Positions 34,934 to 41,789 of a stretch of 41,789 nt of DNA are shown here, piece after piece. The stretch spans positions 1 through 41,789 of the forward strand of contig NZ_LQXQ01000037.1 of assembly GCF_003268395.1 (NCBI RefSeq), written 5' to 3'. The translations under genes and the position numbers were made by a program. Numbering within the stretch: the stretch's first letter is position 1; every line of letters starts with the position of its first letter. The notes beneath the pieces were generated by a model. That model worked only from the letters and a program-made list of their open reading frames with translations, had not been told where the DNA came from and did not search any database. Origin of the DNA: Acinetobacter sp. CFCC 10889. GTDB taxonomy: Bacteria > Pseudomonadota > Gammaproteobacteria > Pseudomonadales > Moraxellaceae.

Positions 34934-35809
34934 ATGATGAGGACATGCAGTGCTATGAAATTAGTCGCTTTACCGAAACGGATTTTACAATGTGGTAATC
35001 AGCAATTGGATTTGTCGCAACCACATGTGATGGGTATTTTAAATGTCACACCTGACTCATTTAGTGATGGTGGAAAGCATAATGATGTTGAGCAAGCTGT
35101 TACTCATGCGAAGCAAATGATGGCTGATGGTGCAACAGTGATTGATATTGGTGGGGAGTCTACACGTTCGGGTGCTTCACCTGTATCTGTCGAAGAGGAA
35201 ATCCGCCGTGTTGTGCCTGTGGTTGAGCAATTGGCAAAAGAAAAAGTGATCATTTCTATTGATACATCAGAACCTGAAGTAATCAAAGCGGCTGTTCAAG
35301 CAGGGGCGCAGATCTGGAATGATGTACGTGCATTGACACGTCCAAATGCATTGCAAACAGCAGTCAAACTTGATATTCCAATTATCATTATGCATATGCG
35401 TGGTGAGCCAACTACAATGAATAATCTTGATCAGTATCAAGATGTAACACAGGATGTGGTTGCTGAGTTAAGTCAGCGTGTCGAGGAAGCATTAAAGGCA
35501 GGTGTGAAGCCTGAAAATATCATGATTGATCCTGGTTTTGGTTTTGCCAAAAATGCACAGCAAAATTTAAAGCTGCTTCAAGAGTTTCATAAACTGAATG
35601 AGATGGGTTATCCAATACTTTCAGCATTATCACGTAAGCGTTTTATTGGTGAGGCGCTCAATGGTGCAGATGCACAGCAGCGCGCGGTGGGAAGTGTGGC
35701 TGCTCATTTGATGAGTATTCAGCAGGGGGCATGTATGGTGCGAGCACATGATGTAAAAGCGATGCATGATGCAATTTTGGTGTGGCAAGCCACAATGAAT
35801 GTTAAGTAG
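34934..35809 (+). CDS. folP: Dihydropteroate synthase
   Basis: 291 residues, or 284 if the later ATG at 34955 is used. Pterin-binding TIM-barrel motifs are present: VMGILNVTPDSFSDGG near residue 33, IDIGGESTRSGA near 70, IDPGFGFAKN near 195, LSALSRKRFIGEAL near 222 and MVRAHDVK near 270. It joins pABA to the pterin diphosphate in folate synthesis and is the sulfonamide target. It has the chromosomal folP context after ftsH, and the motifs are those of folP rather than acquired sul genes. Confidence 0.95.
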   Translation: MMRTCSAMKLVALPKRILQCGNQQLDLSQPHVMGILNVTPDSFSDGGKHNDVEQAVTHAKQMMADGATVIDIGGESTRSGASPVSVEEEIRRVVPVVEQLAKEKVIISIDTSEPEVIKAAVQAGAQIWNDVRALTRPNALQTAVKLDIPIIIMHMRGEPTTMNNLDQYQDVTQDVVAELSQRVEEALKAGVKPENIMIDPGFGFAKNAQQNLKLLQEFHKLNEMGYPILSALSRKRFIGEALNGADAQQRAVGSVAAHLMSIQQGACMVRAHDVKAMHDAILVWQATMNVK

Positions 35810-35846
35810 TCACAGATTTAAAGCTCAATTTTTTGTATTGAAAATC

Positions 35847-35880
35847 ACACAATGAGAACTAAGTTCTTATTGTGTTTTTT
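35847..35880 (+). terminator. Terminator after folP
   Basis: ACACAATGAGAAC (35847-35859) pairs with GTTCTTATTGTGT (35863-35875) with one G-T, a three-base loop and a T run. Confidence 0.85.
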
Positions 35881-36089
35881 ATATTTCTTTATGTTAAGCT
35901 AAAAAATTACATAAAATATAATTAAAATATTGAAAAATAATGATTTTATTAAAATTACAAAAACACTATAAAATCATGTCAACCAAAGTCAACTTGCGTA
36001 TTGCGAAAAATATCTACTGTTATAATATAACAATTGAAATGTATCGATATACATCAAAACAAATACTACAAGTATGAATTGAGGGTTGA

Positions 36090-36320
36090 GTGATGAAAAT
36101 AAAATATACAATTTTGGCTGTTTCGGTAGTTGCAGTTTTAATGTCAGGTTGTTCTAAAAAAACAGAAGAGTCATCAAGCGAAATGGTTTCAACTGAGGCA
36201 GTAGCAGCAGATGCAGCTTATGAACCAACAGCGGTAGCAGCAGATGCAAGTGCAGAAGTAGCGGCTTATGGCTCTGAGGAAAATACAGAAAATTATCAAA
36301 AACTGAACAAAACACAGTGA
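36090..36320 (+). CDS. N-terminal lipoprotein part of a split VWA protein
   Basis: 76 residues. MMKIKYTILAVSVVAVLMSGC is a lipoprotein signal with lipobox MSGC. It is followed by a low-complexity Ala/Glu/Val linker (VAADAAYEPTAVAADASAEV) and ENTENYQKLNKTQ, then a stop. In YfbK-type proteins, a QY-rich phrase is followed at once by NP(V/I)K.V…PxSTFSxDVDTGSYANVRRF, which is exactly what begins in the next frame. The gene is therefore one coding unit broken by a one-base loss at about 36297-36305. The stop overlaps the next frame's GTG as GTGA. Confidence 0.7.
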   Translation: MMKIKYTILAVSVVAVLMSGCSKKTEESSSEMVSTEAVAADAAYEPTAVAADASAEVAAYGSEENTENYQKLNKTQ

Positions 36321-37732
36321 AAAGTGTCGTAAAGGAACCAATTTCAACATTTAGTGCTGATGTAGACACGGGAAGTTATGCCAATGTACGTCGCTTCCTT
36401 ACACAGGATCGAACTTTGCCACCTGTAGACGCAGTGCGCGTTGAAGAGTTGATTAATTACTTTAATTATCATTATCCACAACCTGCAGGTAGTCATCCAT
36501 TTTCTGTGAATACTGAAACTGTAGATTCACCTTGGCAAGCCAATGCTAAAGTGATTCGTATTGGTATTCAAGCTAAAAATATTGGTCAAAAACAACTTCC
36601 TCCTGCAAATTTGGTGTTCTTAGTTGATGTATCTGGCAGTATGGATGAGGAGAAAAAATTACCTTTAGTGAAAAAAACTTTGTCGATTTTGACGGAACAA
36701 TTGCGCCCACAAGATAAAGTGACATTGATTACTTATTCAGGGCATGAGGAAATTGTGCTTGAGCCAACCTCAGGTGAGAACAAAAGTAAAATTTTAAATG
36801 CGATTAATGAGCTTTCAGCAAGTGGTTCAACATCAGGTGAAAGTGCCATTCAAATGGCGTATAAAGAGGCGCAAAAATCATTTATTAAGAACGGGATTAA
36901 TCGTATTTTAATTGCTACGGATGGTGATTTTAATGTCGGTATTACAGATTTTGATACGCTGAAAAATATGATTGCTGAAAAGCGCAAAACAGGGATTTCA
37001 TTTACCACTTTAGGCTTTGGTCGTGGTAATTATGATGAGCAATTGATGGAGCAATTGGCGGATGCGGGCGATGGGAATTACAGTTATATTGACAATGAAA
37101 ATGAAGCAAAGAAAGTATTGAAGCAGCAACTCAGTTCAACACTGGCTACAGTTGCACAAGATGTAAAAATTCAGGTTGAATTTAATCCTGCTACGGTAAA
37201 AGAATATCGTTTGATTGGTTATGAAAATCGTATGCTAAATCAAGAAGATTTTAATAACGATAAGGTTGATGCTGGTGATATTGGTGCAGGACATACCGTA
37301 ACTGCTTTATATGAAATTATTCCCACAGGGCAAAAAGGTTGGTTGGCAGATTCACGTTATCAAGATGCAGCCAAAAAAGAAGGAAGTAAGACAGAGTATG
37401 CTTATTTAAATTTACGTTATAAATTACCAAATACTGCGAAAAGTATTTTACTCACGCAGCCTATTGCGGCTGCATCGAAACCATTGGCACAAGCCAGTGC
37501 TGATACTCGTTTTGCACTAGCAGTAGCTAGTTATGGTCAGCAATTAAAAGGTGCTAAGTATAGTGGTGCAATGGGTTGGAATGATATTGTGCAATTGGCG
37601 AAATCGGCAAAACAACCTGATGAGTTTGGTTTAAAAGCTGAATTTATTGATTTGCTTCAACGAGCAAAAAGTATGAGTTCAGACAAAGCGCAGACACAAC
37701 AGTCAACCCAACAAATTAACCGAGCTTCTTAA
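36317..37732 (+). CDS. YfbK-type von Willebrand factor A protein (main part of split gene)
   Basis: 471 residues from GTG 36317. The N-terminal VWA-associated domain holds STFSADVDTGSYANVRRFL and VDAVRVEELINYFNYHYP. The VWA domain begins at NLVFLVDVSGSMDEEKKLPL (MIDAS DxSxS near residue 103), with the later MIDAS residues in SGSTSGESAI and IATDGDFNVGI. The C-terminal 200 residues are the DUF3520-type region (VKEYRLIGYENRMLNQEDFNND, DIGAGHTVTALYEI). Such proteins are periplasmic lipoproteins of unknown role. Without the upstream signal part this product would stay in the cytoplasm, another argument that the two frames belong together. Confidence 0.82.
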   Translation: MKSVVKEPISTFSADVDTGSYANVRRFLTQDRTLPPVDAVRVEELINYFNYHYPQPAGSHPFSVNTETVDSPWQANAKVIRIGIQAKNIGQKQLPPANLVFLVDVSGSMDEEKKLPLVKKTLSILTEQLRPQDKVTLITYSGHEEIVLEPTSGENKSKILNAINELSASGSTSGESAIQMAYKEAQKSFIKNGINRILIATDGDFNVGITDFDTLKNMIAEKRKTGISFTTLGFGRGNYDEQLMEQLADAGDGNYSYIDNENEAKKVLKQQLSSTLATVAQDVKIQVEFNPATVKEYRLIGYENRMLNQEDFNNDKVDAGDIGAGHTVTALYEIIPTGQKGWLADSRYQDAAKKEGSKTEYAYLNLRYKLPNTAKSILLTQPIAAASKPLAQASADTRFALAVASYGQQLKGAKYSGAMGWNDIVQLAKSAKQPDEFGLKAEFIDLLQRAKSMSSDKAQTQQSTQQINRAS

Positions 37733-37811
37733 TTTGTGCTGGAGAAGTTTGTTGTTTTGTATTCATTATGTTATATAGATGCGCTTATCGAATGCTAAAT
37801 ATTAGGTTCAT

Positions 37812-38126
37812 ATGTTTAACGATTTACTTCTCCCGATGTTTGACGATGACTACTACCCAGATATTTTGGTTGCCGAAGTCAAACAAATGATCGAAGCTTT
37901 TGCAAAAAAGATTGCAAAATCAAGCCTAAGTGATGATGAGCTTTATCATGTTGCACATAGTACTGTGGTGGAAATTAATAAAATGAAACCTCAGTTTGAA
38001 GACCTTGATTCATCTTTGGATGATACGGCGGCAGATTGTATTGCGGAAGCGATGATGATGGTGGCGCAAGATCAAGGTTATATGGATGTTGAAATGGAAG
38101 AGTTGATTTCAAATAGAGAGTGGTAA
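37812..38126 (+). CDS. Small acidic protein, DUF5713-like
   Basis: 104 residues, strongly acidic. It has a helix-rich make-up: DDDYYPDILVAEVKQMIEAFAKKI, then LSDDELYHVAHSTVVEINKMKPQFEDLDS, then DDTAADCIAEAMMMVAQDQGY. The YYPxxLVxxVK start recalls DUF5713 proteins; I did not check this. It is cytoplasmic and of unknown function. It starts 79 bases after the VWA gene on the same strand and has its own start with AGGTTC upstream. Confidence 0.6.
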   Translation: MFNDLLLPMFDDDYYPDILVAEVKQMIEAFAKKIAKSSLSDDELYHVAHSTVVEINKMKPQFEDLDSSLDDTAADCIAEAMMMVAQDQGYMDVEMEELISNREW

Positions 38127-38134
38127 GCCACTCT

Positions 38135-38764
38135 TTATTTTGTTGATTTTTTATTATAAATGATTAAAACGTTTGGTTTAATGATCGAGTTTAATGCGGA
38201 AAGTGAAACTTTATAATAACAACCTGTTGAATAATAAATACCACTAAATTCATCGTTAATGGGCATGACTAAAACATAGCTATCATTTTGATCAATGGCT
38301 ATCATGACTTGATAATACTCTTTATTATTATATATTTTTCTAAAATCATCGATATTAAACCCTGAAACTTGTGTATAGCCCATCTCATACATAGCTCTTT
38401 TTATTGCTAATAATGAAATTCGCTCAAAAGACTTATTAACATTGGTTAATAATTGTTGCTTGAGTAATACTTGCTGAATAGTGTTATGTTCCATCTCTTG
38501 TTGATAGTGTAAATATATGGCTAACTTTAATAAATAAGCCAAATGTTCACTTGCTTGCTGTGTATGATTATTTACTTTGGGGAAGTGAATAGGGATTTGA
38601 TGATTCGACTGTTTATAGCGATATAAAGGATCGACAATACATTCATTATATAATACTTGTTCAATTATATTGATTTCTTGACTTAATTTTGCATAGATAT
38701 TGGCAGGATAGAGATATATTAAAAATGGAATAAATAATATATTTTGCTTAGATTTTAATTTCAT
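38135..38764 (-). CDS. Hypothetical exported protein, 209 residues
   Basis: The N-terminus (MKLKSKQNILFIPFLIYLYPANIYA) is a signal peptide with likely cleavage after IYA. The mature protein is rich in Tyr, Asn, Gln and Ile (YHYQQEMEHNTIQQVLLKQQLL; FSGIYYSTGCYYKVSLSALNS), with strongly AT-biased codons. No family is recognised. It is convergent with the DUF5713-like gene. Confidence 0.55.
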   Translation of the reverse strand: MKLKSKQNILFIPFLIYLYPANIYAKLSQEINIIEQVLYNECIVDPLYRYKQSNHQIPIHFPKVNNHTQQASEHLAYLLKLAIYLHYQQEMEHNTIQQVLLKQQLLTNVNKSFERISLLAIKRAMYEMGYTQVSGFNIDDFRKIYNNKEYYQVMIAIDQNDSYVLVMPINDEFSGIYYSTGCYYKVSLSALNSIIKPNVLIIYNKKSTK

Positions 38765-38830
38765 CAGCGTTCCTTAGTTGCGAACAAATTTTTATTATCA
38801 TGATAGAGTTATTTGTGTTTTATAAGGCAT

Positions 38831-38852
38831 AAAAAAACCTGCATATTGCAGG
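38831..38852 (-). terminator. Terminator of the tRNA-Leu transcript
   Basis: On the minus strand CCTGCA, ATA and TGCAGG form a six-pair hairpin followed by seven T, about 35 bases after the tRNA 3' end. Confidence 0.7.
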
Positions 38853-38886
38853 ATTCTTTATTGCACCATTTTAAGAAGTATTAAAA

Positions 38887-38972
38887 TGGTGCCCGAGGCC
38901 AGACTCGAACTGGCACGCTTTGTGGGCGGGGGATTTTAAATCCCCTGTGTCTACCGATTTCACCACTCGGGC
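38887..38972 (-). tRNA. tRNA-Leu (anticodon UAA)
   Basis: The acceptor stem GCCCGAG/CTCGGGC closes an 86-base sequence ending in encoded CCA. The anticodon stem GGGGA/TCCCC encloses the loop TTTAAAA, giving anticodon TAA. A long variable arm follows, as in leucine tRNAs. The T arm reads GCCAG-TTCGAGT-CTGGC. It is a single tRNA gene with its own promoter and terminator; I see no att-site duplication beside it. Confidence 0.95.
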
Positions 38973-38981
38973 ATGAGCGCA

Positions 38982-39010
38982 ATAATAAAGAACAAAATAA
39001 ATCTTGGCAA
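38982..39010 (-). promoter_or_regulatory. Sigma-70 promoter of tRNA-Leu
   Basis: On the minus strand TTGCCA (39010-39005) and TATTAT (38987-38982) are 17 bases apart, each with five of six consensus bases. The start would be near 38975, almost at the tRNA 5' end. Confidence 0.65.
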
Positions 39011-39107
39011 GTGCATTTGTGATTATTTGCTTTCTTTTCAATCAATTCAATGATGCTTGCTATAAAAAACAGCATTTTTCCTGAAAAATAAAAAAAATAT
39101 CATGATT

Positions 39108-39125
39108 GTGTCATGAATCTGAGAT
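39108..39125 (+). promoter_or_regulatory. Candidate PHO box before phoD
   Basis: GTGTCAT-GAAT-CTGAGAT matches the PhoB direct repeat CTGTCAT-N4-CTGTCAT at 11 of 14 defined positions. It lies 55 bases upstream of a phosphatase gene. Confidence 0.45.
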
Positions 39126-39179
39126 CAAAAAGCAATATTACATCTCTAGGTTGTAAGAATAAAAAATTAGGGAAGAATC

Positions 39180-40949
39180 ATGTCGAATTCAATTTCACGT
39201 CGTAAATTAATACAAAGCACATTGGCAGGTTTTGGGGCTTTATCTTTACCAATCAGTTTAACTGCTTGTGGGGATGATAAAGAGAGTGGGGGAGTTGAGC
39301 CTACCGTTAAAGTTGAGTTTTTGCATGGGGTTGCCAGTGGTGATCCATTAAAAGACAAAGTTATTTTATGGACACGTTTAACACCACAAGATACATCATT
39401 GCGTCTAGAGGTGATTTGGGAAATTGCAACAGACGATAAATTCACGCAAATTGTAAACTCAGGCAAAGTTCAAACTGCTCAAGCGCAAGATTTCACCATT
39501 AAAGTTGATGCGAACAAATTAAGATCAAACCAAACTTACTTTTATCGTTTTAAGTTTGGTAATGTGATTTCGCCGATTGGGCGTACCAAAACATTGCCTG
39601 AAACCACCAATAAAGTGCAGTTTGCGGTATGTTCGTGTTCAAATTATCCAGCAGGTTATTTTCATGTTTATCGTGAAATGGCACAGCAAAATGTCGATGT
39701 GATTATTCATTTGGGTGATTATATCTATGAATATGGGCAAGACGGTTATGCAACCGAAGATGCTGCAAAGCTTGGGCGTACTTTGGCTACGGATAATAAT
39801 AAAGAAATTATCAAATTAGATGATTATCGTAAACGTTATGCCTTGTATCGTACAGATGCAGATTTGCAAGCAGCACATCAGCGCCATCCATTTATTGTGG
39901 TTTGGGATGATCATGAGCTCAGTAATGATACATGGAAAGATGGTGCTGAAAATCATCAGGACAATGAAGGTAAATTTTTAGACCGTAAACTTGCTGCATT
40001 ACAAGCGTATTTTGAATGGATGCCGATACGTCCTGTTGCTGAAAATGATCATTTGAATATTTATCGTCAGTTTAATTTTGGTAATTTGGTTGAACTGACG
40101 ATGTTGGATACACGGATTTTAGCCCGTGATCAACAGCTTGATTATGTAAATTATATGACTGCACAAGGGTTGGATATTCAGCGTTTTCAAGCAGATTTAA
40201 TCAATCCAATGCGTACTTTGATGGGCTATACACAACGTGATTGGTTGCAAAAGAAGTTGGCACAATCAACCGCAACATGGAATGTACTTGGTCAACAAGT
40301 CCTGATATCAAAAATGTTGATTCCTGCTGAGTTACTTATGTCTTTAGCGGCGATTACCAGCGGCAATGTTAGCAATGAAGCATTATTAAAAATGACTCAA
40401 CAAATCACAGCATTGGTGACCATTAAAATGCGTTTGTTGCAAAATGATCCACGTTTAACCGAAGCAGAAAAAGCACGTGTCACTACGGTTGCACCTTATA
40501 ATTTGGATGCTTGGGATGGTTATTATGCAGAGCGTGAGATTTTATATAGCACACTGAAAAGCTTGAAAAAGAAAGTCGTAGTGCTTGCAGGAGATACGCA
40601 TAATGCGTGGTCTTCAAATTTACATAGTCAAACAGGCGAGTTGGTTGGTGTGGAGTTTGCAACGAGTTCTGTAAGTTCACCGGGTATGGAAAAATATTTG
40701 AATATCCCACAAGCGCAGTTACAGCAATTTGAAATGGCATTCACCACATTGATTGATGAATTAGCTTATACCAACTTAAATCAACGTGGTTATTTGTTGG
40801 TGAGTTTTACTGAGAAAAATGTGCAAGCGGATTGGATTTTTGTGAATACCATTAAAGATAAACAGTATGCGGTTGATACGAAAAGAAATTATCAAGTTAT
40901 TTTAGATGGTAATTTTTCAGTGATTCAAGATGTAGCGAAAACTGCGTGA
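39180..40949 (+). CDS. phoD: PhoD-type alkaline phosphatase/phosphodiesterase, Tat-exported
   Basis: 589 residues. The Tat signal SRRKLIQSTLAGFGALSLPI carries the twin arginine, followed by a lipobox-like LTAC. Next comes the PhoD N-terminal domain (EFLHGVASGDPLKDKVILWTRLTP). The catalytic domain has metal-binding residues in FAVCSCSNYPAGYFHVY, VIIHLGDYIYEYG, FIVVWDDHELSNDTW and VVLAGDTHNAWSSNL. PhoD enzymes hydrolyse phosphomono- and diesters with Ca and Fe, and are usually induced by phosphate shortage. A candidate PHO box lies in front. The LTAC suggests it may be a Tat lipoprotein. Confidence 0.9.
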   Translation: MSNSISRRKLIQSTLAGFGALSLPISLTACGDDKESGGVEPTVKVEFLHGVASGDPLKDKVILWTRLTPQDTSLRLEVIWEIATDDKFTQIVNSGKVQTAQAQDFTIKVDANKLRSNQTYFYRFKFGNVISPIGRTKTLPETTNKVQFAVCSCSNYPAGYFHVYREMAQQNVDVIIHLGDYIYEYGQDGYATEDAAKLGRTLATDNNKEIIKLDDYRKRYALYRTDADLQAAHQRHPFIVVWDDHELSNDTWKDGAENHQDNEGKFLDRKLAALQAYFEWMPIRPVAENDHLNIYRQFNFGNLVELTMLDTRILARDQQLDYVNYMTAQGLDIQRFQADLINPMRTLMGYTQRDWLQKKLAQSTATWNVLGQQVLISKMLIPAELLMSLAAITSGNVSNEALLKMTQQITALVTIKMRLLQNDPRLTEAEKARVTTVAPYNLDAWDGYYAEREILYSTLKSLKKKVVVLAGDTHNAWSSNLHSQTGELVGVEFATSSVSSPGMEKYLNIPQAQLQQFEMAFTTLIDELAYTNLNQRGYLLVSFTEKNVQADWIFVNTIKDKQYAVDTKRNYQVILDGNFSVIQDVAKTA

Positions 40950-40962
40950 TTGAATGATTTAA

Positions 40963-40997
40963 TCAATAGGCTGATGAGGCGTTTCTTAGCCTATTGA
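40963..40997. terminator. Hairpin between convergent genes
   Basis: TCAATAGGCT (40963-40972) pairs perfectly with AGCCTATTGA (40988-40997) around 15 bases, between phoD and the convergent lipoprotein gene. There is little T tract on either side, so the strength is uncertain. Confidence 0.5.
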
Positions 40998-41000
40998 TAT

Positions 41001-41251
41001 TTAAAACTCTATAGGTATAGCTGTTATGCTGGTTTGGATTTCAACTTCTTTTAGTGTATCAATGGTACAGGTGTCGAGTAATATTTTAGTGGTTGCACTA
41101 TATGTTTTAGTGTGTGAATCTTGCTGTTTTTTTAAGAACCTTTGCAATAAAATCTCTATTAAAATAGATAGTTAAACTTTCAATAGATTGGTTATTATAA
41201 GCGGTAATAACTACAAAGTTTTGTGGTAAATCATTTGTTGTATGGAGTGGA
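41001..41251 (-). pseudogene. Frame-shifted C-terminal part of the terminal lipoprotein gene
   Basis: Directly after the lipoprotein stop, the minus strand continues with protein-like sequence in shifted frames. From 41251 one frame reads NNPLHTTNDLPQNFVVITAY and NNQSIESLTIYFNRDFIAKV. Past the A7 run (41133-41127) another frame continues with SHTKTYSATTKILLDTCTID and reaches a stop at 41001-41003. Removing one base from the A4 run at 41258-41255 and one from the A7 run joins everything into one 237-codon frame. No independent start with a ribosome site is seen, so I treat it as part of the lipoprotein gene. Confidence 0.5.
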
Positions 41252-41716
41252 TTATTTTGTTATTGAACTTTTGTTTGTATGAGCCTCAAGGGTTTCTTCA
41301 TTTGTTTCAAGTGTAGAAAAATCAATACCTAAATATTCATCCGTGGTTTGATGATCTGTCAGACCATTTTCTAAACTCGACCATAAAAGCTCACCATCAA
41401 TAGAATAGTGCTCGGTTGATCCATTTCGTCGTTGTACCACATAGTAATCTAGTTGATTTTGATTATTATTTACTTTTTGGTAAGTTTCACCTTCAAAGAG
41501 TGTAAAAGGTAAAGTATCTGTGTTTTTTTGTACTGTATTAGGTGGATTTTTATCTTGATCAAAAATAGAGTTTTCTATGAATTTTGCTGTTATTTTTGCT
41601 AAAAAATGAAAGAGCCCCTCCCCAATTTCTGCTGCAACTTTACATCCTGTAAGTTGTAGTGATGTGCAGATGAGAAATAAGGCGAAAATTTTTTTAGATA
41701 ATTGCAATATCGGCAT
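41252..41716 (-). CDS. Lipoprotein of unknown function, probably truncated by a frameshift
   Basis: 154 residues. MPILQLSKKIFALFLICTSLQLTGC is a lipoprotein signal with lipobox LTGC. A short amphipathic segment (AAEIGEGLFHFLAKITAKF), a polar linker and a beta-like segment (ETYQKVNNNQNQLDYYVVQRRNGSTEHYSIDGELLW) follow. The present C-terminus (HTNKSSITK) ends where the frame is probably shifted; see 41001-41251. It has no recognised family and is likely anchored in the envelope. Confidence 0.6.
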   Translation of the reverse strand: MPILQLSKKIFALFLICTSLQLTGCKVAAEIGEGLFHFLAKITAKFIENSIFDQDKNPPNTVQKNTDTLPFTLFEGETYQKVNNNQNQLDYYVVQRRNGSTEHYSIDGELLWSSLENGLTDHQTTDEYLGIDFSTLETNEETLEAHTNKSSITK

Positions 41717-41789
41717 TTTTATTCTCAGTTATATGTTATGAATGATTATCGTTAATGTGTGCCATTTTTATGAATGTAAAAAATTTTGG

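Noticed and set aside
34934..35809. Acquired sulfonamide-resistance gene (sul)
   Set aside because: It lies after ftsH in the standard chromosomal folP position and has ordinary folP motifs.
36296..36305. Programmed -1 frameshift site in the VWA gene
   Set aside because: The sequence CAAAAAC lacks the sixth A of a classic A-AAA-AAC heptamer, and I saw no strong downstream hairpin. A base loss is simpler.
38887..38972. tRNA-Leu as an integration site for a mobile element
   Set aside because: No integrase gene and no repeated tRNA 3' end were seen on either side within the window.

Overview
The window looks like a chromosomal segment of an Acinetobacter or close Moraxellaceae relative. It is AT-rich, has gammaproteobacterial housekeeping genes (FtsH, CarAB, FolP, UbiH, PepP, ZapA, 6S RNA) and carries several small lipoproteins and hypothetical proteins of the kind common in that genus. 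This assignment is from protein flavour and gene order only; no search was run. I see no insertion sequence, phage, CRISPR array or obvious genomic island.

Layout. 1-2720: the 3' end of a large type I secreted adhesin, with the reading frame broken near base 55-98. 2936-6605: a TRAP-like solute-binding protein that may be coupled to a tiny upstream ORF, a lipoprotein, and a Na+/phosphate cotransporter. 6777-10347: a tauABCD taurine uptake and desulfonation operon, followed by a pirin. 11436-14433: a small catabolic module of COG3618-type lactonase/amidohydrolase, MatC-like dicarboxylate transporter and divergent HutC-type GntR regulator. 14571-22958: the conserved block ssrS-zapA-(coiled coil)<>ygfB-pepP...ubiH-ubiI-sutA, interrupted by a few hypothetical membrane proteins and one likely 58-residue ORF. 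23054-25192: an acetyltransferase, an LCM-type methyltransferase and an unknown protein. 25284-30390: the carA-carB-greA operon on the minus strand, with RNA structures before carA and before greA. 30875-35809: DOMON-like protein, yhbY, divergent rlmE, ftsH and folP. 36090-41716: VWA lipoprotein, small proteins, tRNA-Leu(UAA), a Tat-exported PhoD phosphatase with a candidate PHO box, and a frameshifted lipoprotein.

The most interesting regulatory reading is the carA leader. A strong promoter is followed by an intrinsic terminator whose loop holds a Shine-Dalgarno sequence and a run of eight U. A 25-codon ORF starts in that loop, runs through the terminator's 3' arm and stops by overlapping the TTG start of carA. 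This is the architecture of pyrBI-type, UTP-sensed attenuation. A second pair of mutually exclusive hairpins lies between carB and greA.

A caution applies to the whole window. Four genes (adhesin, greA, VWA lipoprotein, terminal lipoprotein) are broken by one- or two-base indels, mostly in homopolymers, and each can be restored by small edits. Either the assembly is incompletely polished or these are real lesions; reads must decide.
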